Source: Urechis unicinctus (Eukaryota; Annelida; Polychaeta; Xenopneusta; Urechidae). Taken from it: a stretch of DNA of 64,000 nt. Every line of letters starts with the position of its first letter. Positions within the stretch are counted from its first letter, which is position 1. The notes under the pieces were generated by a model. The model was not told the origin of the DNA. It ran no database searches and saw nothing but the letters and a program-made list of their open reading frames with translations. Both the position numbers and the translations under genes were made by a program. This document shows, in pieces, positions 1 through 12,329 of this stretch. Location: assembly GCA_034190875.2 (NCBI GenBank), contig CM067357.1, forward strand, positions 15,677,619-15,741,618. Direction: 5' to 3'.

Positions 1-2207
1 TTGGTTGCTCTTGCAGTACAGTCTGGTTGCATCCTTGAAATTTCCTCTTATAATGCCCTCGATTCCCCAGCCTGAGACTCAACCACTCTTCCCAGCCTGG
101 TACATGGACTGTTGTCATAGATCACAGCAGTCACGTGGTGGGAGTAAAAGTGGATGATTGGTTCAGGACGGGTTGCCAGGTGGACAGTCGGAAGCATCTA
201 GGGATCAAGCAAGCTCAGGCAATTCCATCAATGTCCACTGTGTATCGCCCTTAGAGTCAACGATATCTACTTTGCCGTCAGGGCAAATGTTTTAATTGTT
301 GAGGTAACAATCTGTAAATAAAAACGATGGTAATGTGTAAGGGACATGATTTGTTAAGTATACATATAGGTTACAAGAGGATAACGATCAGAATAAATTA
401 TGAAATAAAGAGGTGAATATTGCTTCATGGAACTTTTTAAATGCCAGACTAACACTGACGGCTACTGTCAATGCAACTCGTCACAGACCTAGTGCACCTG
501 ACCCAGTCGACCTTTCGTCCAATCAATCAAGACCAAACAGAATTCTAATTTAACCAAGTCCCCATGGAACGCCCCTACCCAGATCAAATATTCTCACCCC
601 AAGTCATGCCATCCAGCATGACTACTTGTGAAACAAATATTCTCACTAAAAGTATTTTTGAGTACGCTGATTGATTTTGTGATCATCAACTGCAGTAAAA
701 CGGCTAATCTCGATAGCAGTAGAGACGTAGACTGTGAATCAAAATAGGGTTAATAACATTGTGGGGGAAGCCTAATCAACGCGACGAATTCATTGTACAC
801 AACGGACCCACACAAGCGTAGAGGTGTACCGAAAATCCACAATACACTACAGATCCACCATTTGTAACACACCCCACAATCAATAGACCACACATCAAAT
901 ATATAATACACATACAACCAATGTCATAGAGGAATCATAAAACAAAGATCTACAACATAGTCCACATCCACTTTATATCAATGATCCGCCGTGCAACTCT
1001 TGTCCAATGTATGTTATAGATCCACCTTTCAATACTAATCGTCCAAACATCTTTTCACCGTTAATTTACTGATCCACAAAGTACGATTCAATCTGAGCTA
1101 ATACCCGTAATAGGAGTCCAAACATCATAGGACCTTTTAATCATTCTGAGACATATCATTAAGGAATGAGTCGGGTTGTCATGGGTGACGCAAGTTTGAT
1201 GCATCTTCCACCGTCCCTTCGCTCTGCTTCTTATTTATATTGTAGATACATTACTCATGCGCTGCACAATACATGAGTGCTGCGGTGTCAAATGTGCGCT
1301 AAGTGGTGCTTAATAATGCAACGTAAGAAACTAACACTGTGTTCTTGTTATTTATAAAAAAACTGCAACAGATTATCTGATCGCAGGAGAGACGAAACAG
1401 CATACAAACAATAAATAAGAAGGGATAAGGGTGATAACATAGATGGAACTGGATCAGATTAATGAGTCATCCCAACGTTAACACAAAATATACTGATCTA
1501 GCAAATGATTACAATTCACCTTTCAATAAATTCATTTTTTTTCGTCCGTATTTATCCATAAATGATGATTTTCTTCAAGGATATCGAAGATATAACTCGA
1601 AAGGTTTCGATCAAAAAAAACGTAGTGCTCAATCTGTTATGTAAACTGTGTGTACTAGAACAGCGGAAGCGGGCGAAGGACCGCATCGCTCAGATGCGCC
1701 GCGTATCGGATTAAACTTGCGGTCTCTCATTGGTTCACAGTCGACGAAATCCCATCCAATTCTGAACATATGACGTAATATAGTCTGATGTACATAACCG
1801 ACATTTTACATTTTTCGCACAAGGTAAGCTTGTAGTACAGTTGGCGTCATTTCTGCCGGCTTTTCACTTGGTTGTTAACAACGGCAGACTTGTCGCGCTG
1901 CACAGAGGTCGCCGCTGCTCTGTGCTTGCCTCGCAAGGCGGCGGCAAATATGGCACCACAGTACTGTTTATTAAACCAAGCTTTTCCTTGTTTCAGCCAA
2001 ATCATTGTCAATCTATCATGGACCTGGATAACATGATTTCCCTTAATAAATTTGATTGTTTATAAAATCATCAATATACATGCGATGGTCATGAAAATCG
2101 CTTGAACTGTGGTTGCCAAAAATTTAATATCCTTTAAAAACTTAATCAAGGGGCGATTCTGAAATTTTTCGAACTTCCTGATACAGTTCGCCAAGTTCCC
2201 CTTTACA

Positions 2208-3479
2208 ATGGCGGCCACCAGTGATGCAGTGATCAGACAAGCTGTCGCAGAAGACTTTGCAGCTGTGATGGGGATTGATGATAAAATCTACAACGGTTTG
2301 GACTACCTGCCTGCTTTATACAACAGTATGCTGCGTGACGATAACAGCTACATGCTTCTAGCAGAATTCGGCAGTAAGGTGGTCAGTATGACGTTTTAAT
2401 TGCAATTGTTTGTAATTCTACGTGATGTGGTGTAGGGATTTATAAGTTCTATGAATGCCACAGTACAATCACTCACAGGTTATCTGTGTTTCTAAAGTAT
2501 GATTCTTCTAGCTTCAAGGCATATCTTAACTCAATTGTTAACCAATACATGTCTTTGTATCGAAGTTATATCTTTGAATCTCAGGTAAGCTTCGCCAATT
2601 TCTTGAGGGTGGGTCCTAAAGCAGTTGTAACAATGGCGGCCAGGACGAACGCTAGCTATCGAGGTCAAGGCTTCGCTAGCAGTCTCAATAAAGCTGGAAT
2701 TCAACATTATATGGAGATATGTGGAAAGCCTATTCTGGAATATCGGTCTTCCATATTTACCAACAGTCTGTCGGAAAGAATTCACACTAACCCACAATGC
2801 AGGATCGCACGAGAATGGGTATTTGTTTATGAAACTTCTCGTTATAATTGTTTTGCAATATTCAAGGTTTTATATTAAATGTTTATATCTTTCTTTCGGC
2901 TTCCAGCAAACCCTTCGTTATGTTTTTCTCCTGGAAGTTGTACCGACGACATTGAAAAAAGAGGCGGATAATGAACAAACACTATGCTTGACCCATATGG
3001 CATCGTCACAGGAAAAAGAGGATCCTAAAATCCATAATGAACTAGAAGACATCGCTAAGTTGGATGGAGATGTATTCCTTTATGGTGTTGCATGGATACC
3101 CTTTGATGTAAACAGAGAGAGTATAAGTCATGCAGCCCGAACTGTAGACAAAGTTCTTTTGACATACCAAAATGAGAAACATGCTATTAATAAGATAATT
3201 GCATTCAGTCTCAGTTCGATATACAAGTGTAAGACTGGCATGGCGGTTACCATTTGGTTTTATACCAGAGAATGCGACACATATATTTGTTTCACACATG
3301 TTCACCATATTTTGACGTCTCTGCGACATACCTATGGTCACAATTTAAATCTGGGACTATATATTCATGTCCCATCAGCGATTTCATTGGAAGGTTTATC
3401 CAATCACTTCAAGCCTGTATTTGGTGAACGGTGCAGCTTGAAAGTAGTTGCTATAGTGGAAACACATGATAAGTTCTAG
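2208..3479 (+). CDS. GNAT N-acetyltransferase, histidine-N-acetyltransferase-like, three exons
   Basis: Predicted to transfer an acetyl group from acetyl-CoA to a small amine or amino acid. I propose exons 2208-2381, 2585-2818 and 2907-3479, all joined in phase 0, giving about 326 residues, a usual length for this family. The start ATG follows AATGGCGGCC-like context and opens with an IRQAVAEDF strand typical of GNATs. Residues 84-89 read RGQGFA, matching the acetyl-CoA motif A (Q/R-x-x-G-x-G/A). Exon 3 contains a domain resembling the C-terminal domain of histidine acetyltransferases (VAWIPFDV near its start). The exon 1 donor GTCAGT is weak, but the acceptor at 2583-2584 keeps the frame. 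Copy 2 at 10.3 kb is near identical but lacks exon 1. I am confident of the GNAT fold; the substrate is inferred only from family resemblance. Confidence 0.75.
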
Positions 3480-3964
3480 ATACTTATGTCAGGCTGGATA
3501 TTAATTGCCACGGTACATTACCTTTGGATATTATAGGATGCTTCACCCAGAGTAATATATATTCTTCAGTTTCTGTCTTTGAACCGTTATGTGCTATTTT
3601 GTTATTGTAACATATGACTCATGGATTGGAAGCCACGGTTCAGCACCCCCGCTGTGGATTACCTGTAACAAACAGGCCCAATTGAATGTTTTAAATCAAA
3701 CGGAGCTCCCTTGTACTTTAACAGTAAGGCACTCCTCCTGAGTAGAACAATCTAAGATTAAACAATTACCTAAAATTTTCAAATTCAACAGTGAATATAA
3801 TCGTGTCCAGTAAGTCCAATTATTAACCTTGAGGTTTATAACATATTTTAATCTATAATGTACAAAGTTAACAGGTCAACTGTATTATCGTGATATGGAA
3901 TAGTGAACAGTAAATGAATATTTTTCATCGGGTATCATCTGAACCAGACCATTTTTTAGTATAC

Positions 3965-4557
3965 TCACTCTTGCTGAGTAGCATGTTTCTTCTTGTATCT
4001 CTGGCAATAAGCACTATATGTTATTTCTAGTGTCCAGGGACACAGATACCCAGAGACAAACCTTGGGTGTGCTGTAATACAGGCCACACCCATAGATTTT
4101 ACTTTCTCGAGAACGTTTGGAATTTCTTGACAGCATTTACTCTCCGCTACTGTAAGCATTGGCCCACATGAGCCACATAAGCACCTAGTACAGGGCATAA
4201 TTACACGAATAACTAGATTTTCTGCACAAAAAAATTAAAATGACTCAAACATGAATAAGAAGATTACTTCAAGCAAGACTTAAGAACTACTGTAAAATAA
4301 AGAGTAAAAATATCTGCATATGGTTGGAAATTGTTTGGATTGAAATATGTGCCATTACCAAGTGCTGTTACCAGTCGGCTCAAGTCATCTTCTATTTGAG
4401 GAGAATTGTCTGGCCTTGTCTTAGCTGAAGGCTCAAACCTGTATGGATGTATGCCCCCACAGGCTCTTAGTTCCTCTTCTTGGTGAGAAGAACACTCACT
4501 GCTGTAATCCAGCTCATAGCCTCCGGAGTTGTCAGTATATGAAGTAGATGAGGACAT
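3965..4557 (-). pseudogene. Partial gene with P2X7 C-terminal-tail-like (ballast-type) domain
   Basis: Two antisense coding blocks resemble the cysteine-rich cytosolic tail domain of P2X7 receptors, which occurs alone in many invertebrate proteins. The 5' block starts at ATG 4557 and is acidic and serine-rich. It contains IHPYRFEPSA, like the IxPYxFEP hallmark just before the domain. The second block (4194-3968) carries CLCGSC, then a CC pair, then ITAHP and a YCQRY segment. It ends at a good GTGAGT donor. A donor at the end of block 1 and the acceptor TACTAG near 4195 are present, but their phases do not match under my reading. No following exon is visible before the GNAT gene, so the gene looks truncated. 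Family call is moderate; function is unknown. Confidence 0.5.
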
Positions 4558-4949
4558 TTTGCTCCTTTGGCATATAATAAAAGCAAAATATGATGGCAAT
4601 TATGCACTGTACTAGGTGTAAGTAATAAATATAGACCTAATAATGACAAGCGTGTATGTATTGAGGTTGGTATCCCAGGTAAGACAAAGAACTAATGTAA
4701 GGCCTTGTACTCTTTAAAAGCCTACGATACATGTAGCCATAAACATATGGCACCGAAGTCCCTCTGTACAACTCACTGGACAGGTATATTTAATTGTAAC
4801 AGCTAATCTCTGAAAGGTCTCGCCTCCTAAAACCAGTTCCCATATTTAAAATAAAATTAATATCTACTTATCTGCTGACAAGGAGAATACAATTTATTGA
4901 AATTATTATAGATTTATTGCAAAAAAGAAATATCCAGGCCACATGAAAT

Positions 4950-6420
4950 AATGTGATTCGTTGCGGTATATGATGTACGATTATGCTCACACCTACCACA
5001 GTTCCCATGTAAACAAACGGGGAAATAACCACGCTATCCGGCTTTATGTTGACGTATGACGTCACAAACTCGGGAGCCAATGGCCGTTGTTTTTTGCGCA
5101 TATGCCAAAACAGTCCAAAAACCCTACAAAATGACATCAATGGACGAAAATATTGTCGGAAAAGTCTCTCACAGACTGATGTACACCTAATGAAACTTCG
5201 ATTAGTGAGTCGAAAAAATACGTTACTTGCACTTTAACTATTTACATATAATTGTCAATTCTTAATATTGTTCTCATGATTGAAGCTAGAAGTTTACATT
5301 CGCTTTGAGTTTAACCATTGGCCGCTATGATATACTCAATTCCATTGGAGTACTTATGCTTCATAACGATTATCTTTCGTCAGAGGCGGCAACTCGTCAT
5401 CAATACCATCATATTGATTTGTAAGCGTCAATATCATGACCATCTCTATCATCATTCGCCTGCACCAACTGCCTTTGTCCTCTGTAGCATAATTTTAATA
5501 AGCATCATAATTTTTATAAATTCAACTTATTCTGGTCATCATGTCATCATCATCATCATCTCATCAATAAGTCGGAGTTCTTAATGATGAAAAAAAAATT
5601 TATTACCATTATCCTTCATCACTGTAATTTTAACACAGCTTTGTCATTAATTTGATTATGAAACACTTGTGAATAGATTATGACAATTGTCATGTTTACT
5701 TCATGATAATGTTACCACCAGTGATTGCATGTGCATGTCGACTGTATCTTGTGTATCATAAACAAATTAGCCTTAATATATTTCAGGATAAACATTGCAA
5801 TCCGTTTATTGAATAATGCCAAATTAATAGCAAGCATTTGATCCTGATATGTAGAGACATAATACAAATAATGTGCACTTGATATGTCCACCATCAATTT
5901 GCATTGACATATCACATAATAAAACATTCTAAATATTTAGAAGAAATACTATGGTCATAAGTTGTTAATAAACTTGTAAATCAGAAGAATAACAATCACT
6001 TAATTTCTGTGTATCTTGAAATTATAACAGGTTTGGCGTTGTGGTATTTTACTTTGCCTCAATTGACACTGGCACTGGGTTTTTTTTCAGCCAATCTCTG
6101 ATTGCTATTTCTTGGGTTATAATGCAATCTTTTCGCCGCACAGTTCCACAGGTATGATATATTTCCTAGTCCCAGATCTCAATGTCCTTCCAGCAATAAA
6201 GTCTTTGGGAGATGCTAGGATCATAATGTAGTGTTGCCTTGTACCAGATCTCAATTTCCCTTCGCATATCGTGTCTCTAGGATTATTATACCCTGCATTA
6301 CACTTCCAAACATGCTAGAATCGTCTAACCTAAATTTATGTAGGACGTAGGTGCAATCAAAACCGTACACCCCATTGAATGGCTGCATAATGCACCAGAC
6401 AATCAATTGAATGGCTGGGA
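4950..6420. other. Intergenic, no gene recognised
   Basis: AT-rich unique sequence. It has one perfect CRE palindrome TGACGTCA at 5,057-5,064 near a CCAAT motif (5,076-5,080), and short ATC/TCA runs around 5,400-5,570. I see no coding exon that I can support. Confidence 0.5.
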
Positions 6421-6421
6421 T

Positions 6422-6742
6422 TAGAACTGACACAGTTCCTTGATCACATTCAGCGAATCAAGCTACCCCCATGACACACAACACCTAGCAAACAGCATCG
6501 ATGACAATGTGAGTCGAGTCACGCGTCTCATCAAACGAGAATGGGCGCACCTATACGGTCACGGTATCTGCGTTCAGATGCGCACCGTTTCTAACACCCT
6601 CTCTCTTTTGACTCAAACTCCTCAGCTGGCATTCTGGTTAAGAAGAACGTCCATAACGTTTCGTTTGCACGATCACCTGATGCACGCAGAAGATTGGCTG
6701 ACAGGGCAGCAGAAAAGTAAAGATTTCTTCACTCCATCCAGG
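6422..6742 (+). CDS. Possible orphan coding exon, unrecognised
   Basis: An open stretch of about 100 codons with balanced codon use ends exactly at a strong donor (CCAG then GTAAGTG at 6,743). An acceptor-like TTCAG lies near its start, and an in-frame ATG is at 6,440. The protein would be basic and helical (a central IKREWAHLYG segment and a later LRRTSITFRLHDH segment). I recognise no family, and I see no matching neighbour exons before the minisatellite at 7.0 kb. It could be one exon of a larger gene or a chance open frame. Confidence 0.3.
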
Positions 6743-6984
6743 TAAGTGAACATTTGCAAAACCTCGTTTTGATTTGCTGGTTGTACTAATCTGCGTAATT
6801 GATTGATTAACTCGAGAGAACCATACATTACTTTAATAAATATTTGCTAGCATGTATATGACATAATGTGTAGATGAACAGCTCACATATTTTCGGAACG
6901 ATTTCAATATATTGGCATTGCGCGGCTAATTACATAACTACATAATGATAATTTCGTATATCTACCACAATGCAATATCGACCG

Positions 6985-7490
6985 CAACCCAACAACATAC
7001 ACCACCCAACGTCCACCTCCACTCCACATTGACCAGCTGCCCACATCAACCACATAGACCACAATCCCACATCTACACCAACCGCTCTTCGACGTTCAAC
7101 TTACATCAAACGCCACCCTACATCGACCGCCATCCCACATCGACAACTGCCACGATCAACCTCAACCCCATATCGACCGGCACCTCGCGTCTACCACAAC
7201 TCCACATCGACCAATAATACCCCACATCAAACGGTGGGCATGATCCAACATAGACTGGTTGCCCCCATCGACCACCACCCCAACCCACATTGACATCAAC
7301 CCCACATCGACATCCACCCCACATTGAGACCAACCCTACATTGAACACCGTCCAACATCTATATCCAAGCCACATCAGCAACTGCTCCCATCGACCACCA
7401 ACCCATACTGACCACAACCACACAATGATTGCCTACCACCACTACGCATCGACCACCAGCCCACATGCTACGATACAGAATTTTGTCCCT
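6985..7490. repeat. Degenerate CCACATCGACCACC minisatellite
   Basis: Imperfect tandem units of roughly 14-20 bp built on CCACATCGACCAC, with a nearly guanine-poor plus strand. The same motif in reverse complement forms the array at 15.7 kb. Confidence 0.8.
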
Positions 7491-7504
7491 CACCTCTTGT
7501 AGAG

Positions 7505-8097
7505 AAAGTGGTCATTGGCAATGCCATAGTGGTTTACTGGGGAAGAGCTGCATAATATGTATGCGGCAGGTGGATGTAGAGGCGAAGTTGACAAACTTGT
7601 TCCTGAAAGGCGCAGTTTGACTTTGAGCGTAAGCACTCACCATGTGAATAAACATCTGCAATTGCTTTTATTGTCAAAAAATCTTTTTAGGGAACCAAAT
7701 TTTCTACTCAGTTGTGCAATTTTGTCTAGCTGACGGTTTGTCGTCATGTGTAGTGGCGTCAGAGAGAATGAATAAATTCAGTCAGCGCACACGAGAGGCT
7801 TTATTATTTTACATTCACATTATGGTTAGTTTGCGAGAGAGTGTAGTAGAACTGTTTTGGTTGTCGAACAATTCACATCCACTAGCACCCAGTCAAGTTT
7901 TGTGCTAGGTAGTTTTCTTATTTCCCCTGTTTTGAATTGTTATCACATTCGCCTTGAACCCGGAAGCAACTTAGGAAGCAACAAGGAAAAAGGTCATTAT
8001 TGCCTAGTTGTCAATTTGGAGTTACTTAGAAGGGACTTACTTCAGGAGGGTTATTGTTCAAAGCAGGAAGATTTGTTAACTATGATTTCGATAATGC
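7505..8097. other. Intergenic, no gene recognised
   Basis: Unique-looking sequence between the minisatellite and the visible start of duplication copy 2. The duplicated unit probably extends leftwards into this stretch, but copy 1 is cut by the window edge, so that cannot be tested here. Confidence 0.4.
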
Positions 8098-10286
8098 TTG
8101 GTTGCTCTTGCAGTACAGTCTGGTTGCATCCTTGAAATTTCCTCTTATAATGCCCTCGATTCCCCAGCCTGAGACTCAACCACTCTTCCCAGCCTGGTAC
8201 ATGGACTGTTGTCATAGATCACAGCAGTCACGTGGTGGGAGTAAAAGTGGATGATTGGTTCAGGACGGGTTGCCAGGTGGACAGTCGGAAGCATCTAGGG
8301 ATCAAGCAAGCTCAGGCAATTCCATCAATGTCCACTGTGTATCGCCCTTAGAGTCAACGATATCTACTTTGCCGTCAGGGCAAATGTTTTAATTGTTGAG
8401 GTAACAATCTGTAAATAAAAACGATGGTAATGTGTAAGGGACATGATTTGTTAAGTATACATATAGGTTACAAGAGGATAACGATCAGAATAAATTATGA
8501 AATAAAGAGGTGAATATTGCTTCATGGAACTTTTTAAATGCCAGACTAACACTGACGGCTACTGTCAATGCAACTCGTCACAGACCTAGTGCACCTGACC
8601 CAGTCGACTTTCGTCCAATCAATCAAGACCAAACAGAATTCTAATTTAACCAAGTCCCCATGGAACGCCCCTACCCAGATCAAATATTCTCACCCCAAGT
8701 CATGCCATCCAGCATGACTACTTGTGAAACAAATATTCTCACTAAAAGTATTTTTGAGTACGCTGATTGATTTTGTGATCATCAACTGCAGTAAAACGGC
8801 TAATCTCGATAGCAGTAGAGACGTAGACTGTGAATCAAAATAGGGTTAATAACATAGTGGGGGAAGCCTAATCAACGCGACGAATTCATTGTACACAACG
8901 GACCCACACAAGCGTAGAGGTGTACCGAAAATCCACAATACACTACAGATCCACCATTTGTAACACACCCACAATCAATAGACCACACATCAAATATATA
9001 ATACACATACAACCAATGTCATAGAGGAATCATAAAACAAAGATCTACAACATAGTCCACATCCACTTTATATCAAAGATCCGCCGTGCAACTCATGTCC
9101 AATGTATTTTATAGATCCACCTTTCAATACTAATCGTCCATACATCTTATCACCGTTAATTTACTGATCCACAAAGTACGATTCAATCTGAGCTAATACC
9201 CGTAATAGGAGTCCAAACATCATAGGACCTTTTAATCATTCTGAGACATATCATTAAGGAATGAGTCGGGTTGTCATGGGTGACGCAAGTTTGATGCATC
9301 TTCCACCGTCCCTTCGCTCTGCTTCTTATTTATATTGTAGATACATTACTCATGCGCTGCACAATACATGAGTGCTGCGGTGTCAAATATGCGCTAAGTG
9401 GTGCTTAATAATGCAACGTAAGAAACTAACACTGTGTTCTTGTTATTTATAAAACAACTGCAACAGATTATCTGATCGCAGGAGAGACGAAACAGCATAC
9501 AAACAATAAATAAGAAGGGATAAGGGTGATAACATAGATGGAACGATTAATGAGTCATCCCAACGTTAACACAAAATATACTGATCTAGCAAATGATTAC
9601 AATTCACCATTCAATAAATTCATTTTTTCGTCCGTACTTATCCATAAATGATGATTTTCTTCAAGGATATCGAAGATATAACTCGAAAGGTTTCGATCAA
9701 AAAAACGTAGTGCTCAATCTGTTATGTAAACTGTGTGTACTAGAACAGCGGAAGCGGGCGAAGGACCGCATCGCTCAGATGCGCCGCGTATCGGATTAAA
9801 CTTGCGGTCTCTCATTGGTTCACAGTCGACGAAATCCCATTCAATTCTGAACATATGACGTAATATTGTCTGATGTACATAACCGACAATTTACATTTTT
9901 GGCACAAGGTAACCTTGTAGTACAGTTGGCGTCATTTCTGCCGGCTCTTCACTTGGTTGTTAACAACGGCAGACTTGTCGCGCTGCACAGAGGTCGCCGC
10001 TGCTCTGTGCTTGCCTCGCAAGGCGGCGGCAAATATGGCACCACAGTACTGTTTATTAAACCAAGCTTTTCCTTGTTTCAGCCAAATCATTGTCAATCTA
10101 TCATGGACCTGGATAACATGATTTCCCTTAATAAATTTGATTGTTTATAAAATCATCAATATACATGCGATGGTCATGAAAATCGCTTGAACTGTGGTTG
10201 CCAAAAATTTAAAATCCTTTAAAAACTTAATCAAGGGGCGATTCTGAAATATGTCTTTGTATCGAAGTTATATCTTTGCATCTCAG

Positions 10287-11181
10287 GTAAGCTTCGCCAA
10301 TTTCTTGAGCGTGGGTCCTAAAGCAGTTGTAACAATGGCGGCCAGGACGAACGCTAGCTATCGAGGTCAAGGATTCGCTAGGAGTCTCTATAAAGCTGGA
10401 ATTCAACATTATATGGAGATATATGGAAAGCCTATTCTGGAATATCGGTCTTCTATATTTAGCAACAGTCTGTCGGAAAGAATTTACACTAACCCACAAT
10501 GCAGGATCGCACGAGAATGGGTATTTGTTTATGAAACTTCTCGTTATAGTTGTTTTGCAATATTCAAGGTTTTATATTAAATGTTTATATGTTTGTTTCG
10601 GCTTCCAGCAAACCCTTCGTTATGTTTTTCTCCTGGAAGTTGTACCGACGACATTGAAAAAAGAGGCGGATAATGAACAAACACTATGCTTGACCCATAT
10701 GGCATCGTCACAGGAAAAAGAGGATCCTAAAATCCATAATGAACTAGAAGACATCGCTAAGTTGGATGGAGATGTATTCCTTTATTGTGGTGCATGGATA
10801 CCCTTTGATGTAAACAGAGAGAGTATAAGTCATGCAGCCCGAACTGTAGACAAAGTTCTTTTGACATACCAAAATGAGAAACATGCTATTAATAAGATAA
10901 TTGCATTCAGTCTCAGTTCGATATACAAGTGTAAGTCTGGCATGGCGGTTAACATTTGGTTTTATACCAGAGAATGCGACACATATATTTGTTTCACACA
11001 TGTTCGCCATATTTTGACGTCTCTGCGACATACCTATGGTCACAATTTAAATCTGGGACTATATATTTATGTCCCATCAGCGATTTCATTGGAAGGTTTA
11101 TCCAATCACTTCAAGCCTGTATTTGGTGAACGGTGCAGCTCGAAAGTAGTTGCTATAGTGGAAACACATGATAAGTTCTAG
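10287..11181 (+). pseudogene. GNAT acetyltransferase copy 2, first exon missing
   Basis: Exons 2 (10287-10520) and 3 (10609-11181) match copy 1 in length, splice sites and frame, and both are open to the same stop. They differ by a handful of amino-acid substitutions (for example the motif A region reads RGQGFARSL, and YG becomes YCG in exon 3). The block containing exon 1 in copy 1 is absent, so there is no start codon or N-terminal strand. Either the copy is dead, it uses an unseen upstream exon, or the loss is an assembly error. Confidence 0.7.
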
Positions 11182-11369
11182 ATACTTATGTCAGGCTGGA
11201 TATAAATTGCAACTGTACATTACCTTTGGATATTATAGGATGCTTCACCCAGAGTAATATATTCTTCAGTTTCTGACTTTGAACCGTTATGTGCTATTTT
11301 GTTATTGTAACAAAAGCCACGGTTCAGCACCCCCGCTGTGGATTGCCTGTACCAAACAGGCCCACTAAA

Positions 11370-11690
11370 CACCTATACAGGCATAATTACACAAACAGAT
11401 TTTCTCACAAAAATTAAAAGACTCAACATAATAAAATACTTCAAGCAACTTAAACACGTAATAAGAGTAAAATCGCTATGGTTGGAAATTTTTATAATTG
11501 TGCCATTACCAAGTGCTTACCATCGGCTCAATACTTCTATTTGAGGAAATTGTCTGCTTGTCTTAGCTGAAGGCTCAACTGTGGATGTATCCCCCACAGG
11601 CTCTTATTCCCTCTGTGAGAAAACACTCACTCGTATCCCCATACTCCGGGTTCTATATGATAGATAGACTTTTGCTCCTTGGGTATAATA
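11370..11690 (-). pseudogene. Remnant of P2X7-tail-like exon in duplication copy 2
   Basis: Sequence homologous to 4,190-4,580 of copy 1, including the first coding block of the antisense P2X7-tail-like fragment, but riddled with small deletions that destroy every frame. The second block of that gene is almost entirely missing because of the 486-bp difference between the copies. Confidence 0.6.
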
Positions 11691-12009
11691 ACAAATAATG
11701 GCATATGCACGTCTATGTGTAAGTAATAATAGACTATAATACAAGCGTGTATGTATTGAGGTGGTATCCCAGGAGACAAAGAATAATTAGCCTTGTACTC
11801 TTTAAAAGCACATACATGAGCCTAACTATGCACCGAGTCCCTCTGTACAATCACTGGACAGTATATTTATTGACAGCTAATCTCGAAAGGCTCGCTCCTA
11901 AACCGTTTCCCTTTAAAATAAATTATTCTACTTTCTGCTGACAAGGAGAATACAATTTATTGAAATTATTATGATTTATTGCAAAAAGAAATATCCAGGC
12001 CACATGAAA

Positions 12010-12109
12010 NNNNNNNNNNNNNNNNNNNNNNNNNNNNNNNNNNNNNNNNNNNNNNNNNNNNNNNNNNNNNNNNNNNNNNNNNNNNNNNNNNNNNNNNNNN
12101 NNNNNNNNN
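12010..12109. other. Assembly gap (100 N)
   Basis: Exactly 100 Ns, the conventional placeholder for a gap of unknown size. Sequence to its left matches copy 1; sequence to its right does not continue that match. Confidence 0.99.
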
Positions 12110-12329
12110 GAAAAATAGATTACATTATGTGTCTGATTTCGCTGTGAATTAGAATACTATTATGTGAATTTATAATAACGGTTTGCATGACAATGGTCTT
12201 ACCTTTTTTGCGAAAACGTTATATTGACGTCATAACATAAGTTTATGCATACATAATAGGGAACAGTTATACATTCATAAGTAAACTGCATCTTGAAGCT
12301 TATATTGTTAACTGTGAGATATGATGTAA

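Larger units (their letters stand above)
1..4948. repeat. Direct duplication, copy 1 (left end cut by window)
   Basis: The first base of the window aligns with position 8,098. The two stretches then run almost identically for kilobases, with only scattered substitutions and small indels. Copy 1 contains about 380 bp (2,166-2,548) and about 486 bp (3,681-4,166) that are absent from copy 2. The second difference is bounded by the hexamer GGCCCA at both ends. Bases 1-2,207 hold no gene I recognise, only AT-rich DNA with a stretch of short CCACA-type motifs at about 830-1,100. The left boundary lies outside the window. Confidence 0.95.
8098..12009. repeat. Direct duplication, copy 2 (ends at assembly gap)
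   Basis: Matches copy 1 from window base 1 onwards. Up to about 11,330 the match is close, apart from the missing 380-bp block. From about 11,370 it matches 4,186-4,948 of copy 1 but is about 16% shorter, through dozens of one- to few-base deletions scattered evenly. Then 100 Ns follow. That pattern is typical of unpolished long-read sequence at a contig end, not of ordinary divergence. Confidence 0.95.

Noticed and set aside
2721..3479. Reading the acetyltransferase 3' part as one 252-residue ORF from ATG 2,721
   Set aside because: Its first 60 residues are out of frame with the GNAT exon 2; the spliced model keeps motif A and exact phases.
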